Origin: Bodo saltans | Lineage: Eukaryota; Euglenozoa; Kinetoplastea; Eubodonida; Bodonidae | Length of the DNA: 25,123 nucleotides | Direction: 5' to 3' | Assembly (NCBI GenBank): GCA_001460835.1 | Contig: CYKH01001375.1 | Coordinates: forward strand, 48,665 to 73,787 | In this document: positions 1 to 9,800 of the stretch, piece by piece | Numbering within the stretch: position 1 is the stretch's first letter | Layout: every line of letters starts with the position of its first letter | The notes under the pieces: generated by a model | Database searches by the model: none | Told to the model about the DNA's origin: nothing | The model's input: only the letters and a program-made list of their open reading frames with translations | Position numbers and translations under genes: made by a program

Positions 1-73
1 AGTTTCTGTACTTTATTGCAATATAATAGCAATAGTCAGAAGGGTGATCAATAGACGGAAGGGTTTAAAAAAA

Positions 74-1660
74 ATGAGGTCAAAGCAACGAATCAACGGC
101 AATAGCAAGCGGAAATTGATACTTGCTGCTGTGTCTATCTTTGGCGTTGCGTTGTTCGTGCTACTTCTTGGCAGTCGTGCCACACACGAAGTACCGCGCA
201 CATGGCCGCCGGAGGCAACAGAGGATAGCAGTCGATCAGTCCGTCACGCTACACCAAGTTCCGATAGGATAGTATCACCACTTCCAACCGCGCCATACGT
301 TGACTCCCCAGCGCTGGAAGTATTAAGAGCACAAAGCTCGACTGTGGTGGACGACCTTGTCAAATGTCAAGTCGTCAATGACCCAGCTGCTTCCGTTCAA
401 GATCTTGGAACGTTTAGCGCAGCACAGAATGACGTCCGCTACAAGCGTTGCTTTCACGGCAGCAGCCCGGATAGTCCCTCATCAAAGTTTCTCTACTTTG
501 GGAACCATTGGGGTCGTCATTTTAATCAAATGACGTCCTTTGTCGCAGCCCTTGTATTGTCTCGAATGCTCAACCGAACGCTGATAGTCCCACCCTTAGT
601 GTTCGAGAAAAAACGCATTCATATTCATGACCTGTACGATGCGAGAAGGATCTACGATAATCCACTCCAGGTCGGGGGGAGTCCGTTTTGTGCGCTCACA
701 GAAGATGAATTCAACACGCTTGAACGACAACGAGTCAAGCCAAGCGCCGCCAAGGACAACGCAGGCGATTCAGCGTTGGTAGTCGACGCGGCGTGCATCA
801 CAATGAGAGGCATCAAGCAACACCCTCAGCTTCCCCGAGGCTTCACGTTCAAATGTGTCGAAGCGCCGTTCATCAAATTCAAAAAGAACCTCACGCTGTT
901 CTTTGACACAGTGGGGCATTCCAATGCGCGGCTCTTAACCATTCCCCTTGCCATTTACTATGCGCAAGCGTTGCCAGAAGTTGTTGTGCATTGCCCATGG
1001 CGGCTGATGGGCCCGCATCCAGCAGTTGCAAAGGCGGTCGCAATGCTCACGCGATCAGCGTCCCTTTCGGACAACGATCAATCCGCCACAGTTGCGACCA
1101 TTGGTGTTCACCTTCGATCTCTGGAGGGCAGCTGCCAATCGAGGCAGCAGCAATACAACTCCCAAGAGGAAGCGCATGGCCTGGAGCAGCAATGCACGAT
1201 GAAGCCGTCATATGTACTGAGCATTGCAGCATCTGCGCTGATGGTGCGATACCCTCAGCTTGTGAATGCAAAGTTAAAACAACTCGCACCTCACGCACGT
1301 GTTGTGAGTGTTGTTGCTGATGACGGGCAGCAACCCGATCGAGCAGCTGCGTTGGCAAAAGCATTGCCCAATGGAGTGCGTACTCAGCAAGCTGTCACCG
1401 CAGCGTCATCGCCTCTGAAGAAGTACCTTGATCAGCTTCGTAAGGGCGCTTCCGCGTCCGATACTTCAATGGGCGTACAAGCGCCGTACAACTTAGCGCA
1501 CCAACAGTTCCACACTGTCCCAACTGCGCTGCCTATTCTTCTCGACTTTTGGACTCTCGCGAATGTTACGGTATTTGTTGGTAACCAAGTCAGTACTTTG
1601 TCGATGAATGTGTGCCGCTATCGACGTGCGGTCGGAATGGCGTGCGACAACTTTGTTTAA
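74..1660 (+). CDS. Protein O-fucosyltransferase-like type II membrane glycosyltransferase
   Basis: 528 residues from the ATG at 74. A Lys/Arg-rich cytosolic N-terminus is followed by one hydrophobic segment at about residues 15-33 and a Ser/Pro/Thr-rich stem (about 40-90), the usual architecture of a Golgi or ER type II glycosyltransferase with a luminal catalytic domain. Three blocks resemble the GDP-fucose protein O-fucosyltransferase family (POFUT1/GT65, PF10250): GRHFNQ at 147-152 followed by LNRTLIVPP (compare the GRFGNQ...LNRTLAVPP block of POFUT1), GVHLRS at 344-349 carrying the family's catalytic HxR, and a C-terminal block DFWTLANVTVFVGNQVST from 491 that matches the family's last motif. 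The expected reaction is transfer of fucose from GDP-fucose to Ser/Thr of a secreted protein; donor and acceptor are inferred. The frame stays open upstream to base 2 without another ATG, so 74 is preferred, but the window edge prevents certainty. Another sugar donor within the superfamily is possible. Confidence 0.8.
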   Translation: MRSKQRINGNSKRKLILAAVSIFGVALFVLLLGSRATHEVPRTWPPEATEDSSRSVRHATPSSDRIVSPLPTAPYVDSPALEVLRAQSSTVVDDLVKCQVVNDPAASVQDLGTFSAAQNDVRYKRCFHGSSPDSPSSKFLYFGNHWGRHFNQMTSFVAALVLSRMLNRTLIVPPLVFEKKRIHIHDLYDARRIYDNPLQVGGSPFCALTEDEFNTLERQRVKPSAAKDNAGDSALVVDAACITMRGIKQHPQLPRGFTFKCVEAPFIKFKKNLTLFFDTVGHSNARLLTIPLAIYYAQALPEVVVHCPWRLMGPHPAVAKAVAMLTRSASLSDNDQSATVATIGVHLRSLEGSCQSRQQQYNSQEEAHGLEQQCTMKPSYVLSIAASALMVRYPQLVNAKLKQLAPHARVVSVVADDGQQPDRAAALAKALPNGVRTQQAVTAASSPLKKYLDQLRKGASASDTSMGVQAPYNLAHQQFHTVPTALPILLDFWTLANVTVFVGNQVSTLSMNVCRYRRAVGMACDNFV

Positions 1661-2077
1661 ACAAGTTCCTGTGAGGTCTACTTTCGTTGTTCAGTCCCAA
1701 AAAAAAATCATTACCCCCATATGCGAAGTAGCAGTTACCGCAGCGATTGGTTGAACGTGTTTCAAATTGGAAGGAATGGTTCGCTTGTGTTGTTGAAAAA
1801 TTGTCGCAGCTAAGAAAGAGTGACTCTACAAAAAGAACTCAAAAAGGCTTACTTTATTGTTTGCAGAGTATTCGAGTGAGCAGTTCGTTGGAACGTCTAC
1901 GAATACCTGGAAAATAGATCACGTTGTGTTTTTTAGTGCCCAAGACTACCTCGAACAAAGAAAAGAAGTTCACTGTGAAATTCTTTCTTTTTTCATTAAC
2001 GAACCCTTGCGGAAACTCAGCAACAACCAAAATCATAATTCGACCACTTTGGTCACACATATTTGCTTCGTTTTGAG
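1661..2077 (+). other. Intergenic region between O-fucosyltransferase and dynein
   Basis: This 417-base spacer holds no convincing gene. It should contain the 3' UTR and poly(A) site of the upstream gene and the 5' UTR of dynein. An A-run lies near 1699-1707. Two pyrimidine/AG combinations are visible, a weak one ending near 1866 and a better one ending at 2020 (listed separately). No ATG occurs between 2020 and 2078, which supports 2078 as the dynein start. Confidence 0.6.
1981..2020 (+). promoter_or_regulatory. Putative spliced-leader acceptor for dynein mRNA
   Basis: A pyrimidine tract (TTCTTTCTTTTTTC, 1981-1994) is followed by the next AG at 2019-2020. The implied 5' UTR of 57 bases contains no ATG before 2078. 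This is the standard arrangement for trans-splicing in kinetoplastids. The site is inferred from composition only; the AG near 1866 is an alternative. Confidence 0.45.
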
Positions 2078-5000
2078 ATGGAGCCACAGCACCACACTGA
2101 CCCCGCCCAGCCAAGCGGTGCCAATGTGAATGCATTGGTGGAGTCTCTCCCAGTTGCCCTCGTTGAAAAGATGGCCAATGTGTCATCCCTTCTTATGCAG
2201 GAGGCAACTAAGGAAACTGTGTTACGTGCACTTACAGAGTCGCAGCTCACACGAATTTTCTTGTCGGACGTTGGAGGCCAAGGTTTCCTCGCTCTGTGTG
2301 AGGTGATGACTCCCAGTGCTGGAAACGGAACTGCTAAGGTCACTCATGTGGAAGTGACGACGCGTGTGGGCAGGATGGCTGACCGGCACGTAGCCTCATG
2401 CATCGTGTGGACAAAGCGTGCCACGCCTGCAAACATCGATGAGGAGGTGACTGAGTCTCCCACTTCTGCGGGACATACAAAAGTGGTGCTCCCCAGCCGA
2501 GACCCTTTTAGCGACCTGCATGTGCAAACCCTTTCCGTTGAGGGTGCTCTGGATGAGCTGCAACGATCACTCGTGCAATTGTACGAACCGTTGTGCCATC
2601 CTCAGCGCGATGCTGCTGTTCGCTCCACCATTCAAGAACTCGCAAGCGTCATCAAGTCTCGCGATAGTATCATGGCTGATTTCGTCATCCAGCGCTACGT
2701 TCACTCGGAGCTTCTAGCTGTCTGTGCCGCCCACCCAGAAGCAGACGTGCGTCAGCTTGTGGAAGCGCTAGGCCCAAAGGCACAAGATCAGTCGTTTATC
2801 AACGATGTGCGCCAAGTTCGTGCCAAAGCGGTTCCCATTCTTGAAACAGATATTCATGCGCATGATGTGGCTTCGTATCGCGAAGAAATTCTGTACTGGC
2901 AGAAGATGTTGGAATGGTTGGAAGATGCCAACCAGCAAGTTCAATGCAGAGAATGGAAGCTCGTACTTAAAATTCTCGACCGCCGAGTGGACCACAGTGC
3001 TGAATCACAGCTCGCGCTGAAGATTGCAACTGCTCGAGACTACCTGCGTATCTTGCAAGGAATCCCAGTCGCCGATATTATTCCAGCCAAGGATGAGCAA
3101 GACACAACTCTCATTGCTCGCCGCATCTCGGAGCACACATCTCGCATCGGTAAGTACCCAGTACGTCGCATGCTGACGCTCCTCCAACTTATCACCGATG
3201 AACTTGTTGACAAGCTTGTAAAGTTTGCAGCGAGCAAGCCGCTGTTTTCCATGCGGCCTACGGAAGAAGCACTGCCCTACTTGCGTATGCTCCGAGGACG
3301 CCTAAACGAAGTTCACCAATTGTACCTCGCGCAGTATCAAATTTTCTCTCAAACCCATCCTCAGCATCGCTACATGCGCTGTGCTCTCGAGCGAGTCCTT
3401 CGTCTGCAAGAATTCTTTGATGAGCACTTTAGTCTGTACGACAGCGTCAAGCGAGTGTTCACTGGCGACGACAATGCACGCTTTGTAGGTGCGTTGGAGC
3501 ATCTGCACTCTCACTTCATTGCCGCGGTGACAGATGTCCTTTGGGATTTATCGGAGCGTGGAACGTCATCCTTCCTCGAAGCCCTCGAGACATACCAAAA
3601 AGGCGTTCAGCACGCGGAAGAAGAAATTGCACTTCTTGTCAAGAGTATGATCTCCGGTGCTCCCAACACAAAGGAAATGTACCGCCTGCACGCCCAATTC
3701 CGCCACGTCAAGCGCCCAAAGATTCAAAGCGTGATTGGTATGTTCCGTGTCCCCTTGCTAGAAATGATCGACGCCGGCATCAAGGACGCGCAAGACAAGT
3801 TCCTTGACAACGTTGCCGCCCAGCGCATTGTCCGCGTCAACATCGCGAAGGGGTTGTCACCTCTCGCCGCACGTATTGTTTGGGAACACTCACTGGAGCA
3901 AACCTTCAGTCAACTCCTTGCCAAACGCGATTCTCTTTCTGATCTAGGATGGAATCAGTTGCTTTCCCTTCAAACGGTTGACCGAAAGTGGCGCCTTAAC
4001 GATGCGCTTGCCCAGTACATCGGAGTCACCGTCGCTGACCTGGTTCGATCTGAAAGTCAAACCATCTTTGCCAAAGATTCAGACGTTGGTGGCACCGCGC
4101 TTGCTCTTGGCTACCTAGAGCTGATGTACCCGGAAGACCAGGTGGAGATTCAGAAGAACCTTCGTGTGCGCGCTGCTCACGTCTTTCTTCGACAAGCCGA
4201 TCAGCAAGCACTCTCAATGGCCAAAGCCCGCCTTCGAAATATCCCCAACTTGGCTATGATGCACGACGACGGAAAGGAACGAGAGCATACAAAAGATGCG
4301 CGTCACGCCCGGCACACCATTGTCCGCAGCATCAACGATGGGTTGCGCAAGTGGTGGGCAGAAGTGTCCAATGCTATTGGCACGTTGGTGCCAGCCAATG
4401 CTCGTGACGGTGGAGTTGCCCTCCCTTCACGCGTCTACATTGTGGAGCACGCTGCCAACGCGAAGAAGCAGCTCGCCATCTCCATCCCAGAAATATTCCA
4501 TACATGGCAAACGGACTTTTCTTACCTTTCTGCGCTAAAGATCTTGGGAGGATCCGTTGTCCGAGATTCCAATGAGAATGGTGGGAAAGAAATTCCGGTG
4601 GACGTTTTCTTTAACTCCAATCAAACCAGCCTTGGGCTTGCATCGCTGCTTCGTGCACTAGTTCGTGAGCTAAACGTGATTATGGAAAATGACCACGACC
4701 AGACGATCATCACGCTCCTTCAAGCCGAGTATCGTGAAGTGTACACCGCCATCAAGGATTGTGAAAACGTTACATGGGCGGATCATATGGTGCTGCAACA
4801 GCATGCACTACGCTTCTCGAAGGAACTGTCCGCACTTTCCCTCGCTGCAGAGAATGTTCGTCGCGTGATTGGTGGTGCCACGAACCACTTACAAGTGCTA
4901 AGCGAAGAAATTTGCAACCCACAAGAAATTCGTCATCATGTTCACGAAATCCGACTCTGCATGAAGAACCTGTCCCTCAAGACTGCGAATGCGCACATGT

Positions 5001-6523
5001 GGATCCGCCGTGTCGCGCCTAAACTTGAGCGTGCGTTGGTGCACCAGCTTGAGGAAGCACTCAAAGAATGGACTGCTGAGTACAAGTCCCTCACAGATGA
5101 GCGCTTTATGCAAGAGACTGCTGAGACGGTTGGCTTCCGCCTCAAGCCTTTGCGCGTGAAGATGTGCGTGCGTCAACGTAAGGTGCGCCTTGAGACATGG
5201 GCACCTCAGTGGCGAAATCATTGGTATGCGAACCTCAACAAGGCCGTTTCTTGGCTGAGTGATATTCCCACGCTCGAGTCCCTCCGTACAGTTGCCTCTT
5301 CAGGTGTGGGCGCTGATGTGACACCCACGATGCGCAGCACGTATCACCACCTGATCGACAAACTCCCTGAGAACGTCTTGCGCGACGCAATGAATGAAAT
5401 CGAAGCGTCCATCGCCAAGGCCATCGAAATTGAACGTGAGTGGCACAAGCATGAGGAGCTGCTGAATCAAGATCTCTCCAAGACCGAGCAAGAGTTGGGG
5501 GATGATTTAATGAAATGGATTTCTAAGATGCACGAGAATCGTGAATTCGCTGTCACTCAAATGGACATGACCCGCCCCACCAGCCTCCTTGGCGGCATTG
5601 TGACACTAGCGAAGGAAGCTCAACGAGAGTTTGCCAACGAATTTGAGAAGGTGCGTGTAAGTGTCAATTCGAAGGCGTGTAATAAGGCGATGAATCGATG
5701 CGACGCGACGCTGAAGGCAATCAACACTGCGCGAAATGAAATTGAGCATGTCAGCGGAAAGAGTGACAAGACAGAGGATGAGCGCGCACTGGAGTTTCTT
5801 TGCTCACTTCCCAAGTATTCTAAGATACTGCGTGCAGTTGAAGATGACCTTAAGATTCTCACAGAAACGGAGCAAGAGCTCAAGCGACAAAACTACGTAT
5901 TCCCCGATAGCTGGGTCCCCATCAGCCGTATGCAAGGTGTGTTCCGTGTGTTAAAGGAGCTCGTCGACAGCAAGAGCAAAACCGTGGAAGACCGCCGTGA
6001 CCACCTTGTGTCGTCGTTAAGTGATACGGTTGCCCGCGTCGAGTACAACATCAGTGAAACGGACCGAAAGGTGCGAGCTGCAGACCTTGACAGTACCAAG
6101 CGCACCCCCGCTCAATCGCTGGAGGAAGTCAACAAATATCTCGCTGATGTGCAGCGGTTGCATGAGCAAGCCAACATGACTGCAAGTAGCCAAGCGATCT
6201 TGTGTCTCGACCTCTTCAACAGCCCTAAGCTGGATGCCCTCTTGGCAGACCTCAAGACATTGCAGACCACCTGGGAGAATCTCCTGAATATCCATAAGCA
6301 ACTCACAGAATTGGGGGCGAGGCCGTTCTTTGACGAGAACCCTCGCAAGGTGCAAAACGATCTGGTTGCGTTAGAAGGATTGATGAGCAGTTTCCCTGAA
6401 GTGACACGAGGGCTCCACATCTACCGAGACATGGCGTCCCGCCTGGCCAAGCTGAAGTCTTACTTCAAAATTCATCAAGACCTGCGCAGCGATGCAATGA
6501 CTTGCATGAGCAAGCCAACATGA
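2078..6523 (+). CDS. Cytoplasmic dynein-1 heavy chain, N-terminal part (frame-broken)
   Basis: This frame encodes 1,481 residues of the tail of cytoplasmic dynein heavy chain, the minus-end-directed microtubule motor that carries cargo in the cytoplasm. The tail dimerises and binds intermediate and light-intermediate chains. The region around residues 100-170 (including SCIVWTKRATP) resembles the N-terminal dimerisation part of DYNC1H1, followed by the largely helical tail (DHC_N1-like). The ATG at 2078 is used because it is the first after the proposed splice site. At residue 1,361 the frame enters the first copy of a 344-bp tandem repeat; after residue 1,475 it runs into the second copy in the wrong frame, adds six unrelated residues (CMSKPT) and stops at TGA 6521-6523. 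The rest of the protein continues at once in another frame (6502-16647). This is therefore not a natural C-terminus. Identity comes mostly from the downstream half. Confidence 0.88.
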   Translation: MEPQHHTDPAQPSGANVNALVESLPVALVEKMANVSSLLMQEATKETVLRALTESQLTRIFLSDVGGQGFLALCEVMTPSAGNGTAKVTHVEVTTRVGRMADRHVASCIVWTKRATPANIDEEVTESPTSAGHTKVVLPSRDPFSDLHVQTLSVEGALDELQRSLVQLYEPLCHPQRDAAVRSTIQELASVIKSRDSIMADFVIQRYVHSELLAVCAAHPEADVRQLVEALGPKAQDQSFINDVRQVRAKAVPILETDIHAHDVASYREEILYWQKMLEWLEDANQQVQCREWKLVLKILDRRVDHSAESQLALKIATARDYLRILQGIPVADIIPAKDEQDTTLIARRISEHTSRIGKYPVRRMLTLLQLITDELVDKLVKFAASKPLFSMRPTEEALPYLRMLRGRLNEVHQLYLAQYQIFSQTHPQHRYMRCALERVLRLQEFFDEHFSLYDSVKRVFTGDDNARFVGALEHLHSHFIAAVTDVLWDLSERGTSSFLEALETYQKGVQHAEEEIALLVKSMISGAPNTKEMYRLHAQFRHVKRPKIQSVIGMFRVPLLEMIDAGIKDAQDKFLDNVAAQRIVRVNIAKGLSPLAARIVWEHSLEQTFSQLLAKRDSLSDLGWNQLLSLQTVDRKWRLNDALAQYIGVTVADLVRSESQTIFAKDSDVGGTALALGYLELMYPEDQVEIQKNLRVRAAHVFLRQADQQALSMAKARLRNIPNLAMMHDDGKEREHTKDARHARHTIVRSINDGLRKWWAEVSNAIGTLVPANARDGGVALPSRVYIVEHAANAKKQLAISIPEIFHTWQTDFSYLSALKILGGSVVRDSNENGGKEIPVDVFFNSNQTSLGLASLLRALVRELNVIMENDHDQTIITLLQAEYREVYTAIKDCENVTWADHMVLQQHALRFSKELSALSLAAENVRRVIGGATNHLQVLSEEICNPQEIRHHVHEIRLCMKNLSLKTANAHMWIRRVAPKLERALVHQLEEALKEWTAEYKSLTDERFMQETAETVGFRLKPLRVKMCVRQRKVRLETWAPQWRNHWYANLNKAVSWLSDIPTLESLRTVASSGVGADVTPTMRSTYHHLIDKLPENVLRDAMNEIEASIAKAIEIEREWHKHEELLNQDLSKTEQELGDDLMKWISKMHENREFAVTQMDMTRPTSLLGGIVTLAKEAQREFANEFEKVRVSVNSKACNKAMNRCDATLKAINTARNEIEHVSGKSDKTEDERALEFLCSLPKYSKILRAVEDDLKILTETEQELKRQNYVFPDSWVPISRMQGVFRVLKELVDSKSKTVEDRRDHLVSSLSDTVARVEYNISETDRKVRAADLDSTKRTPAQSLEEVNKYLADVQRLHEQANMTASSQAILCLDLFNSPKLDALLADLKTLQTTWENLLNIHKQLTELGARPFFDENPRKVQNDLVALEGLMSSFPEVTRGLHIYRDMASRLAKLKSYFKIHQDLRSDAMTCMSKPT

Positions 6524-6846
6524 CTGCAAGTAGCCAAGCGATCTTGTGTCTCGACGTCTTCAACAGCCCTAAGCTGGATGCCCTCTTGGCAGACCTCAAG
6601 ACATTGCAGACCACCTGGGAGCATCTCCTGAATATCCATAAGCAACTCACAGAATTGGGGGCGAGGCCGTTCTTTGACGAGAACCCTCGCAAGGTGCAAA
6701 ACGATCTGGTTGCGTTAGAAGGATTGATGAGCAGTTTCCCTGAAGTGACACGAGGGCTCCACATCTACCGAGACATGGCGTCCCGCCTGGCCAAGCTGAA
6801 GTCTTACTTCAAAATTCATCAAGACCTGCGCAGCGATGCAATGACT
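6158..6846 (+). repeat. 344-bp direct tandem duplication inside the dynein gene
   Basis: Unit 1 is 6158-6501 and unit 2 is 6502-6845; one further base (T at 6502 and 6846) also matches. Identity ends at 6157 versus 6501 (G/C) and at 6503 versus 6847 (T/C). Only two positions differ: C6212 versus G6556 (Leu/Val) and A6278 versus C6622 (Asn/His). The period of 344 leaves a remainder of 2 on division by 3, so the second copy puts the downstream coding sequence out of frame with the upstream one. A single unit joins both halves seamlessly. The event is a recent duplication or an assembly/haplotype artefact. Confidence 0.97.
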
Positions 6847-9800
6847 CTGGATCGTTCCAGGACGCACTGGACGTCTCTCAAGACCCAGCTCCGACAGAAC
6901 AGCTGGATCTTAGATAGCCTCACACTTCAAGACTTCTGGAGCAGCAATCCCCAAGCTAACGCGAAGATCTATCAGGCTGTTTTGGAAATTGCTCAGGGTG
7001 AGCGTCGACTTGCGATTCAACTGCAGCAAATCTCAACGTACTGGGACAGCCACACACTTGAAACCTCCTTCTATCAGAACAAGGTGGCTCTTGTCAAAGG
7101 TTGGGATGCCATCTTTGAACGCCTTGGTGAAGATCTTAACTCATTGACTGCGATGAAGCTTAGCCCGTTTTACAAATCACGCGACATCTCTACTCCTGCC
7201 AGTGATTGGGATAAGAAACTAAACTCCGTTCGTCAAGTGCTTGATGTATTGCTAGACGTGCAGCGTCGGTGGGTGTATCTTGATGGCATCTTCAGTGGAA
7301 GCGTTGAGATCCGCCATCAGCTTCCCAATGAATCATCTCAATTCGATCGCACATCTCGTGACTTTATTGGCCTGATGCCAAAATCCAAGCAAGGGCCACT
7401 CACAGCCGTCAAATTTGTGGAAGATGAACGGATTCTCCCTACCCTAGAGAAAATTGCACTTCAGCTCAACCAAATCCAGCGCGCCCTCGGTGAGTACCTC
7501 GATACTCAGCGAAGCCGGTTCCCACGATTCTACTTTGTTGGAGACGACGATCTCTTGGAAGTCATTGGCAGCGGCAAGGACCCCCTTCAAGTGTCTAAAC
7601 ACCTGAAGAAGATGTTCGCAGGTATTAACGCAGTTCAAGTGGAAAGCAGCACTAGCAGCAAAATCCTCTCCATCACTAGTGCCGAGGGTGAAACGATTGC
7701 GCTCAATTCTTTGGTCGACCCTCACGAGAAAGCTGTGTACGAGTGGCTAAGTGCGCTCGAAGAACAGACGAAGCTCACACTCCGCGCCGCGGTGGTGGAC
7801 GCTCTCAAAGATCCCAATGCGTCAAGCAACGTGGTCGAGTGGATTGGTAAATATCCATCCCAGATTGTAGCACTCGTGGCGCAAGTGTTGTGGGTTGCCT
7901 CCGTCGAAGACGCCTTCAATGCAAACACCGCAGCCGCCTCTACGAACTCCATCACCTCCGTACTCACCTCGATGGTGAATCTCCTCGAGAAGCTTGCGGC
8001 CGATGTCATGAGTCCAGCACTCGGTGCATCACATCGTCAGAAGGCAGAGCAAGTGATTACCGTCGCCGTCTACCAACGTGATAGCTGCCGCTCGCTTAAT
8101 ACGTCGAACACTCGCAGCGCCACAGACTTTGAGTGGTTGCGACGCATGCGCCCGTATTACACCGCGAAGAACAACACAGTTGCTTGCCGCATGGCAGACG
8201 CGGAGTTTGACTACGGCTATGAGTACCTCGGTATGCAAGAGCGTTTGGTCCAGACAGCCTTGACGGATAAGTGTTTCTTGACACTCACCCAAGCCCTGCA
8301 CACTCGACTTGGTGGTTCTCCCTCTGGCCCTGCCGGAACTGGAAAAACGGAGACAGTGAAGGCCCTTGGTTGTCAATTGGGTCGATTTGTGCTGGTGTTC
8401 AATTGTGATGAAACATTTGACTTCAAGTCGATGGGTCGCATCTTTGTTGGTCTATGCCAAGTTGGCGCGTGGGGTTGTTTTGATGAGTTCAATCGCCTTG
8501 AGGAGCGCATCCTCTCTGCCGTCTCTCAGCAAATTCAGAGCATTCAAGACGGACTTCGTCTCAATCACTCCAACGTGCACCTTGACGGGAAGAAGGTGAC
8601 GGTGCACAACAACGCCGGTATCTTTATCACCATGAACCCTGGCTACGCTGGCCGCTCTAACTTACCCGATAACCTGAAGCAGCTGTTCCGCTCTGTGGCG
8701 ATGATTACACCAGATCGCGAGAACATTGCCGAGGTGATGTTGTTTGCCCAGGGTTTCAAGACTGCTGAAGTGCTGTCAAGGAAGGTTGTGCCACTATTCC
8801 GTTTGTGTCGTGATCAGCTATCGAACCAATCGCACTACGACTTCGGTCTCCGTGCTTTGAAGTCTGTTCTGGTAAGTGCTGGTGGCCTCAAGCGCGGCTC
8901 TGTCTCACGTGGCCAGAGTGATTTGAGTGTCGAAGATGAGCAACGTCTTCTGATGCAGTCACTCACTGAAACGATTGTCCCAAAGCTCGTCGCCGACGAC
9001 GTCAGCCTATTCTACCCGCTGATCGGTGATGTATTCCCCGGCCTCACTCCCATCGAAGAGCCGCTTGATCGACTTAAGGACGCGATTCACCGCGTCGCCG
9101 CTTCTCATGGCTACACAGCCAGCGCCGACTGGGTGGCAAAGCTCCTTCAACTTTACAAGATCACTCACGTCAACCACGGTATCATGCTCGTCGGTGAAAG
9201 CGGAACTGGAAAGTCTGCTGCATGGATGACGCTCCTCCGCGCTTTGGCAGAAGTTGACGACATTGACGGGCACAGCTACGTTATGGATCCAAAGGCAGTC
9301 TCCAAGGCGGAGTTGTATGGTGTTCTTGATCCTACGACTCGAGAATGGCGTGATGGTATTTTCACCGCCACGCTGCGCAAGATTGTGGACAACGTCAAGG
9401 GAGATGATCAGCACAAAAAGCGCCACTGGATTATCTTTGATGGCGATGTGGACCCTGAGTGGGTTGAAAACCTAAACTCGTTGCTTGACGACAACCGACT
9501 GTTTACACTCCCTAATGGTGAACGTTTGACGCTTCCGTCGAATGTGCGAATTATGTTTGAGGTGCAGAACCTTCGCTTCGCCACTCCAGCCACCGTGTCC
9601 CGTTGTGGTATGGTGTGGTTCAGTGCCGACTTGATTTCTGCCCGTCAACTGCTCGACTTCCATCTGCACATGCTGAACCACCGCCCCTTCACCGTCCCAG
9701 ATATTCCGTCGCTTGGTGTGGTTGAGCGCCGGTCATTGGTGGAGGCTCGCCAAGAAAAACGCAAGGATGAGGCCGAATCTCATGAATTCGGTGAAGATGA

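Noticed and set aside
9-18. Ten-base sequence TACTTTATTG repeated at 1850-1859
   Set aside because: Both copies sit in AT-rich spacer sequence and similarity does not extend further. A chance match is the simplest explanation.
2042-2054. Short hairpin GACCA-CTT-TGGTC in the proposed dynein 5' UTR
   Set aside because: A 5-bp stem is too small to distinguish from chance, and nothing around it suggests a regulatory element.
1857-2129. A 90-codon open frame upstream of and overlapping the dynein start
   Set aside because: It has no ATG until its last codon, runs through the proposed polypyrimidine tract and splice acceptor, and overlaps the start of the dynein frame. It is most likely chance.
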